A stretch of 64,000 bases of DNA from NCBI GenBank assembly GCA_012839565.1, contig DUMZ01000017.1:55977-119976 (forward strand). The letters are read 5' to 3'. This document shows, in pieces, positions 9,537 through 18,540 of this stretch. Each line of letters starts with the position of its first letter. The first letter of the stretch is position 1. Both the position numbers and the translations under genes were made by a program. The notes beneath the pieces were generated by a model. That model worked only from the letters and a program-made list of their open reading frames with translations. It was not told the origin of the DNA and searched no databases. The DNA is from Anaerolineaceae bacterium. Lineage in GTDB: Bacteria > Chloroflexota > Anaerolineae > Anaerolineales > Anaerolineaceae.

Positions 9537-11318
9537 ATGAGCAAAGATGAAAAAATTATCCAACTGCCTTATAGCATGACGGTGCGGGCGTTATCTCAAA
9601 TGTTGGATACCAGCGCAGTACAAGTCATTAAAATATTGATGTCCAATGGTGTTATGGCGAGTATCAATCAGCAGATTGATTTCGATACTGCCGCTGTTGT
9701 TGCCACAGAATTAGGCTATGAACCCCAGCTTGAACAAGATGAAGAAGTCGTAGAAGAACTGGGCGAAATCCCCCTTTGGCGAAAAATGATTATGAATGAA
9801 AATCCTGATGACCTGGTTGTTCGCCCGCCTGTTGTCACCATCTTGGGGCATGTTGATCATGGCAAAACGTCTTTGCTTGATGCGATTCGCCAAACAGAAG
9901 TCGCCGCGGGCGAAGCGGGTGGCATTACGCAACATATCGGTGCCTATCAGATTGTGCACAAAGGCCGTTTGATTACCTTTATGGACACACCCGGACATGC
10001 TGCTTTCTCGTCCATGCGCGCGCGTGGTGCGCAAGGCGCGGATATCGTCGTGCTGGTCGTTGCTGCTGATGATGGCGTGCAACCCCAAACCCGCGAGGCA
10101 GCCAACCACGCCAAGGCAGCCCAGGTGCCGATTATCGTGGCATTGAACAAAATTGACCGTCCAGACGCTAATCTCGAACGCGCAAAAACCCAGTTGGCCG
10201 ATATCGGGTTGCAACCAGACGAGTGGGAAGGCGACACCTTTGTTATGCCTGTTTCTGCGCGTACCAAAGAAGGTATTGAAGACTTGCTTGAAACCATTCT
10301 GCTTGTCGCTGATAACATCATGATTAAGGCGAATCCTAAAGGTAAAATTTTGGGTACTGTGGTTGAAGCACAACTTGACCGTACAACCGGACCCATGGCG
10401 ACTTTGCTTGTTCAAAACGGCACCTTGAAAGTCGGTGATGTTTTGGTTGCGGGCGAAGGTACTGGCCGTATCAAGGCCATGTTTGACCAACGCCAGAAAC
10501 GAGTTTACAAAGCAGGTCCTTCAACACCGGTGGTGGTGATGGGATTGAACGCGTTGCCGAGCGCGGGCGACCTGTTTGAAGTTGTCGCCAACGACAGAGA
10601 AGGCCGTAATATCGTCGCGGCGCGCAAAGCGGAACGCGAAGCCAAACGTACCGTGAAACGTGTTACGCTTGAAGAACTCTTCAAACGCTTCAAATCAGGC
10701 GAAGCCAAAGAATTGCGCCTTATCTTGAAAGCGGACGTGCAAGGTTCCCTTGAGCCGATCATAAACGAGCTGGATAAACTCAGCGAGAAGGAAAAAGATC
10801 TGTCTATCCGTGTTTTGCATGCTGAAACGGGCAACGTTACCGAAAGTGACGTCATGCTGGCAGCGGCGTCCAACGCGGTGGTGATGGGTTTTGCCGTTGG
10901 CATGGACCAGGGCGCTGAACGTCTGGCGGATGTCGAAGGTGTTTCTATCCGCCTTTACAACGTTATTTACCGCTTGACTGAGGACGTTGAAAAAGCCCTG
11001 AAAGGTTTACTTGAGCCTGAAATGGTCGAGAAAGTCACCGGTACCGCCAACGTGCTGGCACTCTTCAAAGTTTCAAAGGGTGGCACTGCTGCTGGCTGTC
11101 GTATTTCTTCGGGGAATATCACCCGTAACGCGAAAGTCCGTGTGTTGCGTAATGGCAAAGAAATTGCCAAATCGGAAATTCTTTCACTCAAACGCGAAAA
11201 AGATGATGTGCGCGAAGTACGTGAAAACATGGAATGCGGTATCACGCTGAAAGACTTCTCTGATTTTGAAGTAGGCGATGTGTTGGAAGCCTTCGTTATG
11301 GAAAAATTTGGCGGATAA
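9537..11318 (+). CDS. infB: Translation initiation factor IF-2
   Basis: 593 residues from the ATG at 9537, chosen for its GGAGGTGAAC ribosome site; a frame extension to 9489 lacks one. IF-2 is the GTPase that brings formyl-Met-tRNA to the small subunit and promotes subunit joining. The short N-terminal IF2_N fold (KIIQLPYSMTVRALSQML) is followed almost directly by the G domain: G1 GHVDHGKT (104-111), MDTPGHAAF, NKIDRPDA. Then come domain II, the alpha/beta domain III and the C-terminal initiator-tRNA-binding domain ending in FEVGDVLEAF. It lacks the several-hundred-residue N-terminal extension seen in enterobacteria, which is normal for many phyla. Confidence 0.97.
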   Translation: MSKDEKIIQLPYSMTVRALSQMLDTSAVQVIKILMSNGVMASINQQIDFDTAAVVATELGYEPQLEQDEEVVEELGEIPLWRKMIMNENPDDLVVRPPVVTILGHVDHGKTSLLDAIRQTEVAAGEAGGITQHIGAYQIVHKGRLITFMDTPGHAAFSSMRARGAQGADIVVLVVAADDGVQPQTREAANHAKAAQVPIIVALNKIDRPDANLERAKTQLADIGLQPDEWEGDTFVMPVSARTKEGIEDLLETILLVADNIMIKANPKGKILGTVVEAQLDRTTGPMATLLVQNGTLKVGDVLVAGEGTGRIKAMFDQRQKRVYKAGPSTPVVVMGLNALPSAGDLFEVVANDREGRNIVAARKAEREAKRTVKRVTLEELFKRFKSGEAKELRLILKADVQGSLEPIINELDKLSEKEKDLSIRVLHAETGNVTESDVMLAAASNAVVMGFAVGMDQGAERLADVEGVSIRLYNVIYRLTEDVEKALKGLLEPEMVEKVTGTANVLALFKVSKGGTAAGCRISSGNITRNAKVRVLRNGKEIAKSEILSLKREKDDVREVRENMECGITLKDFSDFEVGDVLEAFVMEKFGG

Positions 11319-11337
11319 TCACAAAAGGAGACTGTAA

Positions 11338-11730
11338 ATGCCCCCACCTTTGAGAATGAAAAGAATTAACGACCGGATAAAAGAAATTTTATCCGTCGTT
11401 TTACTTACGAAAATTGAAGACCCACGATTGATGGATGTCTCGGTAACCGATGTGCGTGTGGACCGGGAACTTGACTATGCTAATATTTATGTTTCTTCAC
11501 TTGATAAAGATGCTGATCAAGATGAAATCCTGGAAGCCCTAAGCCGCGCGTCTGGTTATCTGAAGTATGAAATATCCCAGGAAATTGACTTGCGCATTAT
11601 GCCAAAATTGCGTTTCTTCTGGGACCCAACCCCTCAGCGTGCCGACCGCATTGACGCTTTGCTGGCGCAAATTCGGGCTGAGAACGAAGCAAAAGAAGCC
11701 ACAAACGAGGAAACCATTGACAGCGAATGA
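11338..11730 (+). CDS. rbfA: Ribosome-binding factor A
   Basis: 130 residues with an AAAAGGAG ribosome site, 19 bp after infB. RbfA is a KH-like factor needed for late 30S maturation and 16S rRNA 5'-end processing. Family hallmarks are MKRINDRIKEILSVVL, the EDPRLMDVSVTDVRVDREL strand-turn and the C-terminal RIMPKLRFFWDPTPQRADRID. The last 14 bp overlap the following gene. Confidence 0.95.
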   Translation: MPPPLRMKRINDRIKEILSVVLLTKIEDPRLMDVSVTDVRVDRELDYANIYVSSLDKDADQDEILEALSRASGYLKYEISQEIDLRIMPKLRFFWDPTPQRADRIDALLAQIRAENEAKEATNEETIDSE

Positions 11731-12682
11731 AATAATCCATCAGCGTATTCGTGCCGAACTGGCGCAAGCCCATAGTATCGTCATTACCGGGCATATTCGC
11801 CCCGATGGCGATGCGATTGGCTCGATGCTGGGTTTGGCGCAGGCTCTGCGAGAACAGGGCAAGCAAGTACAAACCGTCTTGCAAGACCCGATTGATCCCA
11901 AGTATTCCACCTTAATCGGTGCGGACGGGATAAAAGACAGCATCGAACAAGCTTATGATTACCTTATCGTTGTTGACAGTGCTGACCGCGCCCGCGTTGG
12001 CAATGTGCTTGATGACGCTACAATCGTTGATTTGGCCATTGACCACCACATCAGTCACGAAGATTTCGCGGAAATAGATTTTGTCGTTGCGGACTATGAG
12101 GCGACCGCGTTGTTGATTTACGACTGCTTGTCTGCATGGGGTTTGGCTATAAGTAAGGAAAGCGCGGAATGCCTGATGACCGGTATCCTTTCTGATACGA
12201 TTGGTTTTCGCACCTCCAGTACTACCCCAAAGTCTTTGCGTGCTGTGGCAGAAATGATGGCATTGGGCGTGAGCCTGCCTGATGTTTATTTCAAAACTTT
12301 GTCCAGTCGCAGTATTGAGGAGCTTCGCTACTGGGGACTTGGATTGGGTAAGCTTCACTATGAAGATGGCATTGTTTGGACTTCGTTAGATCAGCAAGAC
12401 CGCGAAACGAGTGGTTTTCCGCGATATGATGATGCGGATTTAATCAATCATCTGTCGAGTATGCAGGGGGCTTTGATAGCGATTATTTTTGTGGAACAAC
12501 CGGGTGGGTCAGTAAAAATTAGCTGGCGATCTGTGCCTGGTGTCGATGTTTCACGGCTGGCAAGTAAATTTGGTGGAGGGGGACACGCCGCCGCGGCTGG
12601 AGCTGATGTTCCAGGTGATTTAGCGACGGTGATGGAGCAAGTATTGACAAAAAGCAAGTCCTATTTGGCAAATGGACTATAA
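11717..12682 (+). CDS. nrnA: DHH/DHHA1 phosphoesterase, NrnA-like oligoribonuclease/pAp phosphatase
   Basis: 321 residues. The TTG at 11717 is preferred because GAGGA lies 5 nt upstream and it overlaps the end of rbfA; the open frame extends further back only as an rbfA shadow. Motifs: HIRPDGDAIGS (metal site I), VVDSADR, the name-giving AIDHHISH, and the C-terminal DHHA1 substrate loop FGGGGHAAAAG. NrnA-type enzymes degrade 2-5-nt RNA fragments and dephosphorylate 3'-phosphoadenosine 5'-phosphate. The position between rbfA and truB is the usual one in Gram-positive-like operons. Confidence 0.9.
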   Translation: MTANEIIHQRIRAELAQAHSIVITGHIRPDGDAIGSMLGLAQALREQGKQVQTVLQDPIDPKYSTLIGADGIKDSIEQAYDYLIVVDSADRARVGNVLDDATIVDLAIDHHISHEDFAEIDFVVADYEATALLIYDCLSAWGLAISKESAECLMTGILSDTIGFRTSSTTPKSLRAVAEMMALGVSLPDVYFKTLSSRSIEELRYWGLGLGKLHYEDGIVWTSLDQQDRETSGFPRYDDADLINHLSSMQGALIAIIFVEQPGGSVKISWRSVPGVDVSRLASKFGGGGHAAAAGADVPGDLATVMEQVLTKSKSYLANGL

Positions 12683-12702
12683 TTAATTAGCTAAGAGAGT
12701 GT

Positions 12703-13635
12703 ATGGATTACCAAGAAAACAAACAAAAAAGAGAAAAACTATTGAGTAAAACATCTGGTGTTTTGGTCATTGACAAACCAGTTGGTATGACTTCGCATGA
12801 CGTCGTGCAGGCTGTTCGACGTGGTACTGGCATTCGCCGTGCGGGACATACCGGCACTTTGGATCCCCGCGCGTCTGGTGTTCTGGTTGTGCTTCTCGGA
12901 CCCGCGGTGCGTCTTTCGGAATATGTTTCTACATCCGAAAAACGCTATCAGGCGGTGATAAAGTTTGGCATGACTACCAGTACCTACGATACTGAAGGTA
13001 CAATCACCAGTCAAAGCGATGATTTTAACTTTGAATTTGAAGACCTTGAAAAGGCCCTAGAAAAATTTGTTGGCGAAGTTGAACAAACGCCGCCGATTTA
13101 TTCCGCGCTAAAAATTGACGGTCGCCGGGCCTACGATATGGCACGCAAGGGCGAAGAATTTGAGATGGAGCCCCGTGATATCACGGTTCATTCCCTTGAA
13201 CTGTTGGAATGGGAACCACCTGAGGCGGTTGTTGATATTCATTGTTCGTCGGGGACTTATATCCGTTCGCTGGCGAATGATATCGGTCAGGAAATGGGTT
13301 CCGGGGCGACGCTGATTAACCTTCGACGTACGAAAAACGGTCGTTTTACCCTGCGCGATGCGGTTAGTTTGCGCAAGCTGGAAGAAGCCTTTGCTGACGG
13401 AGACTGGTACCGCTATTTGATTCCTGCTGCTGATGCTCTGGCAGACTGGTATACCGTGGAACTTGAGTTTGACCAGGTTGATGCGGTACGCCATGGGCAC
13501 CGTGTTCCAGCGGTTGAGCCACGTGAACCGGGTAGCCTGGCAAGAGCGGTGAGTCAGGAAGGCGAATTGGTTGCTGTGGTTGAGTATATTGAAGAAGACC
13601 AGGAATGGCAGCCACGCAAAGTGTTTTTATTGTAA
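12703..13635 (+). CDS. truB: tRNA pseudouridine-55 synthase
   Basis: 310 residues. TruB makes pseudouridine at position 55 of the T-loop of all elongator tRNAs. The catalytic Asp54 lies in RAGHTGTLDPRASGVL; VLVIDKPVGMTSHDVV, PPIYSALKIDGRRAY and SSGTYIRSLANDIG are also typical. A PUA-like C-terminal domain follows. The ATG at 12703 follows GAGAG; a TTG at 12742 would remove a non-conserved lysine-rich N-terminus. A perfect TATAAT at 12678-12683 could give a secondary promoter, but no -35 box is properly spaced. Confidence 0.95.
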   Translation: MDYQENKQKREKLLSKTSGVLVIDKPVGMTSHDVVQAVRRGTGIRRAGHTGTLDPRASGVLVVLLGPAVRLSEYVSTSEKRYQAVIKFGMTTSTYDTEGTITSQSDDFNFEFEDLEKALEKFVGEVEQTPPIYSALKIDGRRAYDMARKGEEFEMEPRDITVHSLELLEWEPPEAVVDIHCSSGTYIRSLANDIGQEMGSGATLINLRRTKNGRFTLRDAVSLRKLEEAFADGDWYRYLIPAADALADWYTVELEFDQVDAVRHGHRVPAVEPREPGSLARAVSQEGELVAVVEYIEEDQEWQPRKVFLL

Positions 13636-13693
13636 AAAACGCTGGCAGTTTTATATGACTGTGAGCGATAGAGTAAAAGAGTAAAAAAGACGA

Positions 13694-14632
13694 ATGAGTT
13701 GCGACACCAGGTTCACGATGGGATGGCATCTGCGCGATGATGCGCCAGTTTGGCTCACCATCGGGAATTTTGATGGTGTCCATCTTGGGCATCAAGCCTT
13801 GCTTGCTGATCTTATCCGGCTTGCCAGACAAGATAATACCCGTTCAGTTTTGCTTAGTTTTAGCCCTAACCCCAAAGTATTTTTTTCTGGGGAGAAGGGC
13901 TTTTATCTTAGCACGCCCGGCGAGAAAACCGCCTTGCTTTCCAGGCTGGGTATTGATGATGTGCTAATCATTGCGTTCGAGCAGAAACTGGCAAACATGG
14001 CAGCAACAGACTTCATGGCAGAGTTGACGCAACGGATCAATTTAAAGGGTCTTGTGGTTGGTGAAGATTTTGTTTTTGGCCACAACCGGCAAGGCACGAC
14101 TGAAGTGCTGGCGGAATTTTGCGGGAAGCATGGCATTCCTTTTGTCGTTTTTCCAGAGTTGATGATGGACGGTGAGCCGGTTTCATCTACCCGAATTCGC
14201 AGGGCATTAAATGATGGGAAAGTTGATGAAGCCAGACGACTGTTGGGGCGACCTTACGCCATGTGCGCGAAGGTGATTAGTGGTGAGCAGATTGGGAAGT
14301 CGATTGGCGTTCCAACCGCGAACCTGGAACTTGACCCCGATAAATTCCTGCCTAAAAGAGGGGTTTATGCCACGATTGCACACCTGCGGGAAAAAGATTA
14401 TCCTGCGGTTACCAACGTTGGCGTTCGTCCTACATTTAGTGAGCAAGAAATTGTGAGTGTGGAAACACTCATATTGGATTTTAATGATGATATTTACGGC
14501 GAAGAATTGCGCGTAGAATTTATTCAGTGCTTAAGGCCTGAGCAAAAATTTGACAGTGTTCAAGCCCTGACGCAACAAATTGAAAAAGACAAACTTATCA
14601 CCAGGAGGATATTCGAAAATGGACTTAAATAG
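13694..14632 (+). CDS. ribF: Bifunctional riboflavin kinase / FAD synthetase
   Basis: 312 residues. RibF phosphorylates riboflavin to FMN and adenylates FMN to FAD. The N-terminal nucleotidyltransferase half shows TIGNFDGVHLGHQALL, GEDFVFGHNRQGT and the SSTRIRRAL end motif. The C-terminal flavokinase half shows GKSIGVPTANLE and RGVYAT with NVGVRPTF. An alternative ATG at 13718 would drop eight residues. It overlaps the start of the ThyX gene by 14 bp; FAD made here is the cofactor of that next enzyme, so the pairing makes sense. Confidence 0.95.
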   Translation: MSCDTRFTMGWHLRDDAPVWLTIGNFDGVHLGHQALLADLIRLARQDNTRSVLLSFSPNPKVFFSGEKGFYLSTPGEKTALLSRLGIDDVLIIAFEQKLANMAATDFMAELTQRINLKGLVVGEDFVFGHNRQGTTEVLAEFCGKHGIPFVVFPELMMDGEPVSSTRIRRALNDGKVDEARRLLGRPYAMCAKVISGEQIGKSIGVPTANLELDPDKFLPKRGVYATIAHLREKDYPAVTNVGVRPTFSEQEIVSVETLILDFNDDIYGEELRVEFIQCLRPEQKFDSVQALTQQIEKDKLITRRIFENGLK

Positions 14633-16049
14633 AAGAGTTTACAGACTTAGCCCCAGAGATTTTGGCGCGGAGACAATTGCAGTCGCTTTTGCCAAAACAT
14701 CTCGTTCACCCGAACCCTTTGACGTTATTGCTAACGAGCTCAACGACGATAAAAGCCGTGAATTCAGCGAAAAATGGATTGTGGGTTATGGGCACTCAAG
14801 CGTCGCGGAACATGCGGTTTTGCATCTCGCGCTGGAAAACGTCTCGCGTTTGGCAATCGAAACGGTTGAAGCCAACCGCCTGGCGTCTTATACCGAAAAA
14901 TCAACCCGCTATCAAGAATGGGATCCGAACGCGTTTGTTGTGCCACCGGAAGTCATTGGCACGGAATATGAAAAACCTTACCGCGATTATATGCGCGCGA
15001 ATTTCGACTTTTACGCAAAAGCATTGGAGGCTTTGCGCCCGTGGGGTGAGGCTAATACGCCCCGCCGCGAAAATGAGTCAAATCGTGCCTGGGCGAATCG
15101 TGCCCGTGTGAAAGCGGTTGATGTCGCGCGCTTTGTGTTGCCTATGGCTGCCATGGCGAATGTGGGCGTTACCATGAACGCGCGCACCCTGGAATATGCC
15201 ATCAAGAAGATGCTTTCTTCTGAACTGGCGGAAGTTCGCGAGATAGGCGCTGAAATTAAGCGCGTTTCAAACGAAGAATTGCCAACCCTGGTGAAATACG
15301 CTGATGAAATTGAGCATTTGCCTGCCATGCGCGAACGATGTCGAGCTTTTGCCGAGCAAATTGATGCTGTGCCTGATGACGAATGGTGTCATATCCATCA
15401 ATTTGAAAACAACGGTGAAGAACGCATCTTGGCGGCTGTGCTTTATCGTTTCGGCGATGCCAGTTATGATGTCTGTTTTGACCAGGTTATAAAAATGAGC
15501 CTTGAAGAACGCCAGGCCATCGTGGATGCGTTGTTTGAAGGCATGAATCCGTTCGATGTGCCGATTCGCGAAATCGAATATGCGAATTTGTCCTTTGACC
15601 TGGTTATGGATCAGGGTGCCTACTTTGAGTTCAAACGCCATCGCATGATGACCCAAACGCCCCAGGACCTTAGCACCCGCTTGGGTTACAGTGTGCCACT
15701 GGCGATTACCGAAGCCGGCATTGAGGATGAATATCGCGCCATCATGAAACAGGCGAGCGACGTTTATGAACTAATTGCGGCGTGGAATCCGCAGGTCGCG
15801 GCTTATGTTGTGCCTAACGCCTATAACCGCCGTGTATTGTGCCAAACTAATCTGCGCGCGTTGAGCCATTTCATCAGCCTGCGTACCGCGGGTAACGCGC
15901 ATTTTTCCATCCGCCGGGTCGCCCGCGCGATGCTTGAAAAAGCGAGTGAAATTTATCCGCTCATTTGTAGCACCATTCGTTTGAAAAACAATGAAACGAG
16001 CGAAGGATTAACGAAGGAATACTTTACTGCTGTAGCTGATAAAGCCTGA
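14619..16049 (+). CDS. Tandem (two-domain) flavin-dependent thymidylate synthase ThyX-like protein
   Basis: 476 residues, about twice a normal ThyX. The start at 14619 has an AGGAGG site inside the end of ribF. ThyX makes dTMP from dUMP using FAD, NADPH and methylene-THF. The first half has GYGHSSVAEH and ANRLASYTEKSTRY (85-98), matching the ThyX active loop except that RHR is replaced by ANR. The second half has RHR (340-342) followed by MMTQTPQDLSTRLGY, so the arginines are there but the loop is two residues longer. Both halves end with the FAD-binding helix pattern (NARTLEYAIKKM; NLRALSHFISLRTAGNAHFSIRR, with His where Gln is common). Each half thus keeps a different part of the signature. 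Function as a thymidylate synthase is inferred, not proven. Confidence 0.75.
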   Translation: MDLNRRVYRLSPRDFGAETIAVAFAKTSRSPEPFDVIANELNDDKSREFSEKWIVGYGHSSVAEHAVLHLALENVSRLAIETVEANRLASYTEKSTRYQEWDPNAFVVPPEVIGTEYEKPYRDYMRANFDFYAKALEALRPWGEANTPRRENESNRAWANRARVKAVDVARFVLPMAAMANVGVTMNARTLEYAIKKMLSSELAEVREIGAEIKRVSNEELPTLVKYADEIEHLPAMRERCRAFAEQIDAVPDDEWCHIHQFENNGEERILAAVLYRFGDASYDVCFDQVIKMSLEERQAIVDALFEGMNPFDVPIREIEYANLSFDLVMDQGAYFEFKRHRMMTQTPQDLSTRLGYSVPLAITEAGIEDEYRAIMKQASDVYELIAAWNPQVAAYVVPNAYNRRVLCQTNLRALSHFISLRTAGNAHFSIRRVARAMLEKASEIYPLICSTIRLKNNETSEGLTKEYFTAVADKA

Positions 16050-16066
16050 TAGCAGACCATCATTTG

Positions 16067-16140
16067 CGAACCTGCCTTTTGGGGTTTGTCTGTAGTCACT
16101 GTTGACAGTCAATCAGTAAACCCGAGCAAGAGCAGGTTCG
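16067..16140 (+). ncRNA. Nested hairpin element after the ThyX gene (unclassified)
   Basis: Three nested inverted repeats share one centre: CGAACCTGC (16067-16075) with GCAGGTTCG (16132-16140), GGGTTT (16082-16087) with AAACCC (16118-16123), and ACTG/CAGT around TTGA (16098-16109). The internal loops are nearly symmetric. No T run follows, so it is not a typical terminator; it may be a structured 3' end, a processed RNA or a repeat unit. Confidence 0.35.
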
Positions 16141-16189
16141 TATTATATAGAATATCAATATAGAGCATCGCTTTTGATGAGACAATGTG

Positions 16190-16909
16190 ATGTGCGGTAG
16201 ATTTACGATGGCGCTTGACGCCGAACGATTGCAAATGAAACTGGATTTAGCCAGTATGCCCGAGCCATGGGCAAAACGCTACAATATTGCACCGTCGCAA
16301 TATATTCCCACGGTGCCTTTTGCTGAGTCGCGTCATGTGGTTTATATGCGCTGGGGACTGGTGCCATTTTGGGCTCAAGACCCGGCGATTGGCAACCGCA
16401 TGATTAATGCGCGCGCTGAAACCGTTGCTGAAAAGCCATCCTTTCGCTCGTCATTCAAAAATAAACACTGCCTGATTCTGGCAGATGGCTTTTATGAGTG
16501 GCAAAAAGCGAGCGAGGGCAAAAGTTCACAACCTTATTATTTCACGCTTAAAACCCGCGAACCTTTCGCCTTTGCGGGTTTATGGGATGACTGGGAACCA
16601 AAAGGCGTTTCGTCTGAGCCGGGCATACCGGGTTTGACGACATGTACCTTGATTACAACCACAGCGAATCGCGTCGTGGCACCAGTTCATCCGCGTATGC
16701 CGGTGATACTTACCAAAGAGCGTATGTGGGAATGGCTGACTGCCAAAACTGAAACTGAAAAGCTGGCACTACTGAAACCGCTTGAGCCAGAGCTGATGCA
16801 GGCATGGCCGGTAGGGCGCGAAGTAAATAGTCCGGCAATTGACGATGAAAGCTTAATCCATCCTATTGATGCGATGAATCAATCCATAAAACAGGAGCAA
16901 CTGCTATGA
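16190..16909 (+). CDS. SRAP/HMCES-family abasic-site protein (YedK-like)
   Basis: 239 residues from ATG 16190, the codon directly before Cys2; a GTG one codon earlier would hide that cysteine and is rejected. Cys2 must become N-terminal because it forms the thiazolidine crosslink to abasic sites in single-stranded DNA. MCGRFT, RYNIAPSQ, WGLVPFWA, NARAETVAEKPSFR, the GFYEW glutamate and HPRMPVIL are all family signatures. It acts at replication forks and is often SOS-linked; I saw no clear LexA box upstream. It overlaps the amylase gene by 4 bp (ATGA), an odd pairing that suggests only shared transcription. Confidence 0.93.
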   Translation: MCGRFTMALDAERLQMKLDLASMPEPWAKRYNIAPSQYIPTVPFAESRHVVYMRWGLVPFWAQDPAIGNRMINARAETVAEKPSFRSSFKNKHCLILADGFYEWQKASEGKSSQPYYFTLKTREPFAFAGLWDDWEPKGVSSEPGIPGLTTCTLITTTANRVVAPVHPRMPVILTKERMWEWLTAKTETEKLALLKPLEPELMQAWPVGREVNSPAIDDESLIHPIDAMNQSIKQEQLL

Positions 16910-18525
16910 AAAAAACTTATAATAAAAGCTTATTATTCTTAACGCTTATTGTACTGCTTTCAAGTATCTTCTTGAGTGCGTGTCAGCCAAAACCGCCTAA
17001 GGCCTGGTGGAAAGATGTCGTGTTTTATGAGATATTCGTGCGTTCGTTCAAAGACAGTAACGGTGACGGCATTGGCGACTTTAACGGTATTATCGAAATG
17101 CTGGATTATCTCAATGATGGCGACCCGAATACGACGCATGATTTGGGCATTGGTGGCATTTGGCTTATGCCGATTAATCCATCACCAAGCTATCATGGCT
17201 ATGATGTGAGCGATTACAAGGCGGTCAATCCCGATTATGGCACTTTGGAAGATTTTAAAAATTTGATCAAGGAATGTCATAAACGTGGTATCCGTGTGGT
17301 GATGGATTTTGTGATTAATCATACTGCATCAGACCATCCCTGGTTTGAAGGTTCCATAGACCCTGAAAGTGAATATCGCGACTGGTACGTGTGGACCGAT
17401 AAGCGTCCCGATAACACTTCGGGACCCTGGGGCTCGAATGCCTGGTATCAAAAAGGCGGGACCTGGTATTACGCGCCATTTTGGAGTGAAATGCCCGACT
17501 TAAATTATCACACCCCAGAAGTGACCGAAGCAATCTATGACGCCACAAAATTCTGGCTTGATTTGGGTGTGGACGGTTTCCGGGTGGATGCCGCGCGCTA
17601 TTTGTATGAAGAAGGCTATATCTTGCAGGATTCACCTAAGACTATCAAGTGGTTCCAGGACTGGTACAGATATTATCTCAAGCTCAACGATCGTGCCTAC
17701 ACTGTGGGCGAAGTTTGGACTGATACAAGCATGATTAAGCGCTATAACCAACCGACAAAGGGTATGGAGCAATATTTTATGTTCGATTTGGCCAAAGATT
17801 TGGTCGGTTCAGTTTACTCGCCAAGCGCCTGGCGGGCATCGGGAGCATTCACAAAAGCGCTGGATGCGTTCCCTAGAGGAGATTTTGCCAGCTTTTTAAC
17901 GAACCATGACCAAAACCGCCTGGCTAGTGTGCTTGATGAAGACCTGACGAAGCAAAAACTGGCTGCCTTTTTACTGCTAACCGGTCCGGGCACGCCTTAT
18001 CTTTATTATGGCGAAGAAATAGGCATGACTGGCGAAAAACCGGACGAAGATATCCGCAAGCCGATGCAATGGTCTGATAAAAACTACGGTGGCTTTTCAA
18101 GAACTATCCCATGGCGAAGGCTGAACGATGGCTGGACAGTGAATAATGTTGAAGCGCAAAACGCGGATCCTGACTCGCTTTTGAACTGGTACCGACAGCT
18201 TATCAACCTGCGTAACAGCCAGGCTTTATTGCGCACGGGGAACTATTTGCCGATTCAATCTAATTGTCGTTCACTCTATGTCGTCTTGCGTGAGCAGGAT
18301 GGCCAACAAATGCTGGTTATTGCTAACCTCAAAGACGATACTGTTGAAAACTGTAGCTTGACGATTAAAGAAAGTACCATTCAGGGTGAATATACCGCGG
18401 AAATGCTGATGGGTGCGCCTCTGTTTGAGAGCATTAGCTTTGAAGAGAATGGCGCTTTGACCGAATGGTCAATCGAGCGAGCAATCGAGGCTGCAGAAAC
18501 CTTTATTATCATTTTAAATCCGTAA
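16906..18525 (+). CDS. Alpha-amylase-family (GH13) lipoprotein
   Basis: 539 residues. The N-terminus has a basic start, a hydrophobic core and the lipobox LSAC with Cys26, so the mature enzyme is a membrane-anchored extracellular lipoprotein. GH13 regions are complete: MDFVINHTASDHPWF, GFRVDAARY with nucleophile Asp228, YTVGEVWTD with acid/base Glu269, and FLTNHDQNR with Asp335, followed by GTPYLYYGEEIGM. A C-terminal beta domain ends the protein. It probably cuts starch-like glucans to oligosaccharides at the cell surface, complementing the cytoplasmic glucosidase at 1.8-3.5 kb. Start overlaps the SRAP gene; the ribosome site is GGAGCAA. Confidence 0.92.
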   Translation: MKKTYNKSLLFLTLIVLLSSIFLSACQPKPPKAWWKDVVFYEIFVRSFKDSNGDGIGDFNGIIEMLDYLNDGDPNTTHDLGIGGIWLMPINPSPSYHGYDVSDYKAVNPDYGTLEDFKNLIKECHKRGIRVVMDFVINHTASDHPWFEGSIDPESEYRDWYVWTDKRPDNTSGPWGSNAWYQKGGTWYYAPFWSEMPDLNYHTPEVTEAIYDATKFWLDLGVDGFRVDAARYLYEEGYILQDSPKTIKWFQDWYRYYLKLNDRAYTVGEVWTDTSMIKRYNQPTKGMEQYFMFDLAKDLVGSVYSPSAWRASGAFTKALDAFPRGDFASFLTNHDQNRLASVLDEDLTKQKLAAFLLLTGPGTPYLYYGEEIGMTGEKPDEDIRKPMQWSDKNYGGFSRTIPWRRLNDGWTVNNVEAQNADPDSLLNWYRQLINLRNSQALLRTGNYLPIQSNCRSLYVVLREQDGQQMLVIANLKDDTVENCSLTIKESTIQGEYTAEMLMGAPLFESISFEENGALTEWSIERAIEAAETFIIILNP

Positions 18526-18540
18526 TTACTGGAGTATTAA

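Noticed and set aside
9711..10490. 259-codon minus-strand frame opposite infB
   Set aside because: Shadow of the IF-2 G domain, with no motif of its own.
12644..12683. Perfect TTGACA and perfect TATAAT before truB
   Set aside because: They are 28 bp apart, too far to act as one promoter; the TATAAT alone might still be weakly active.
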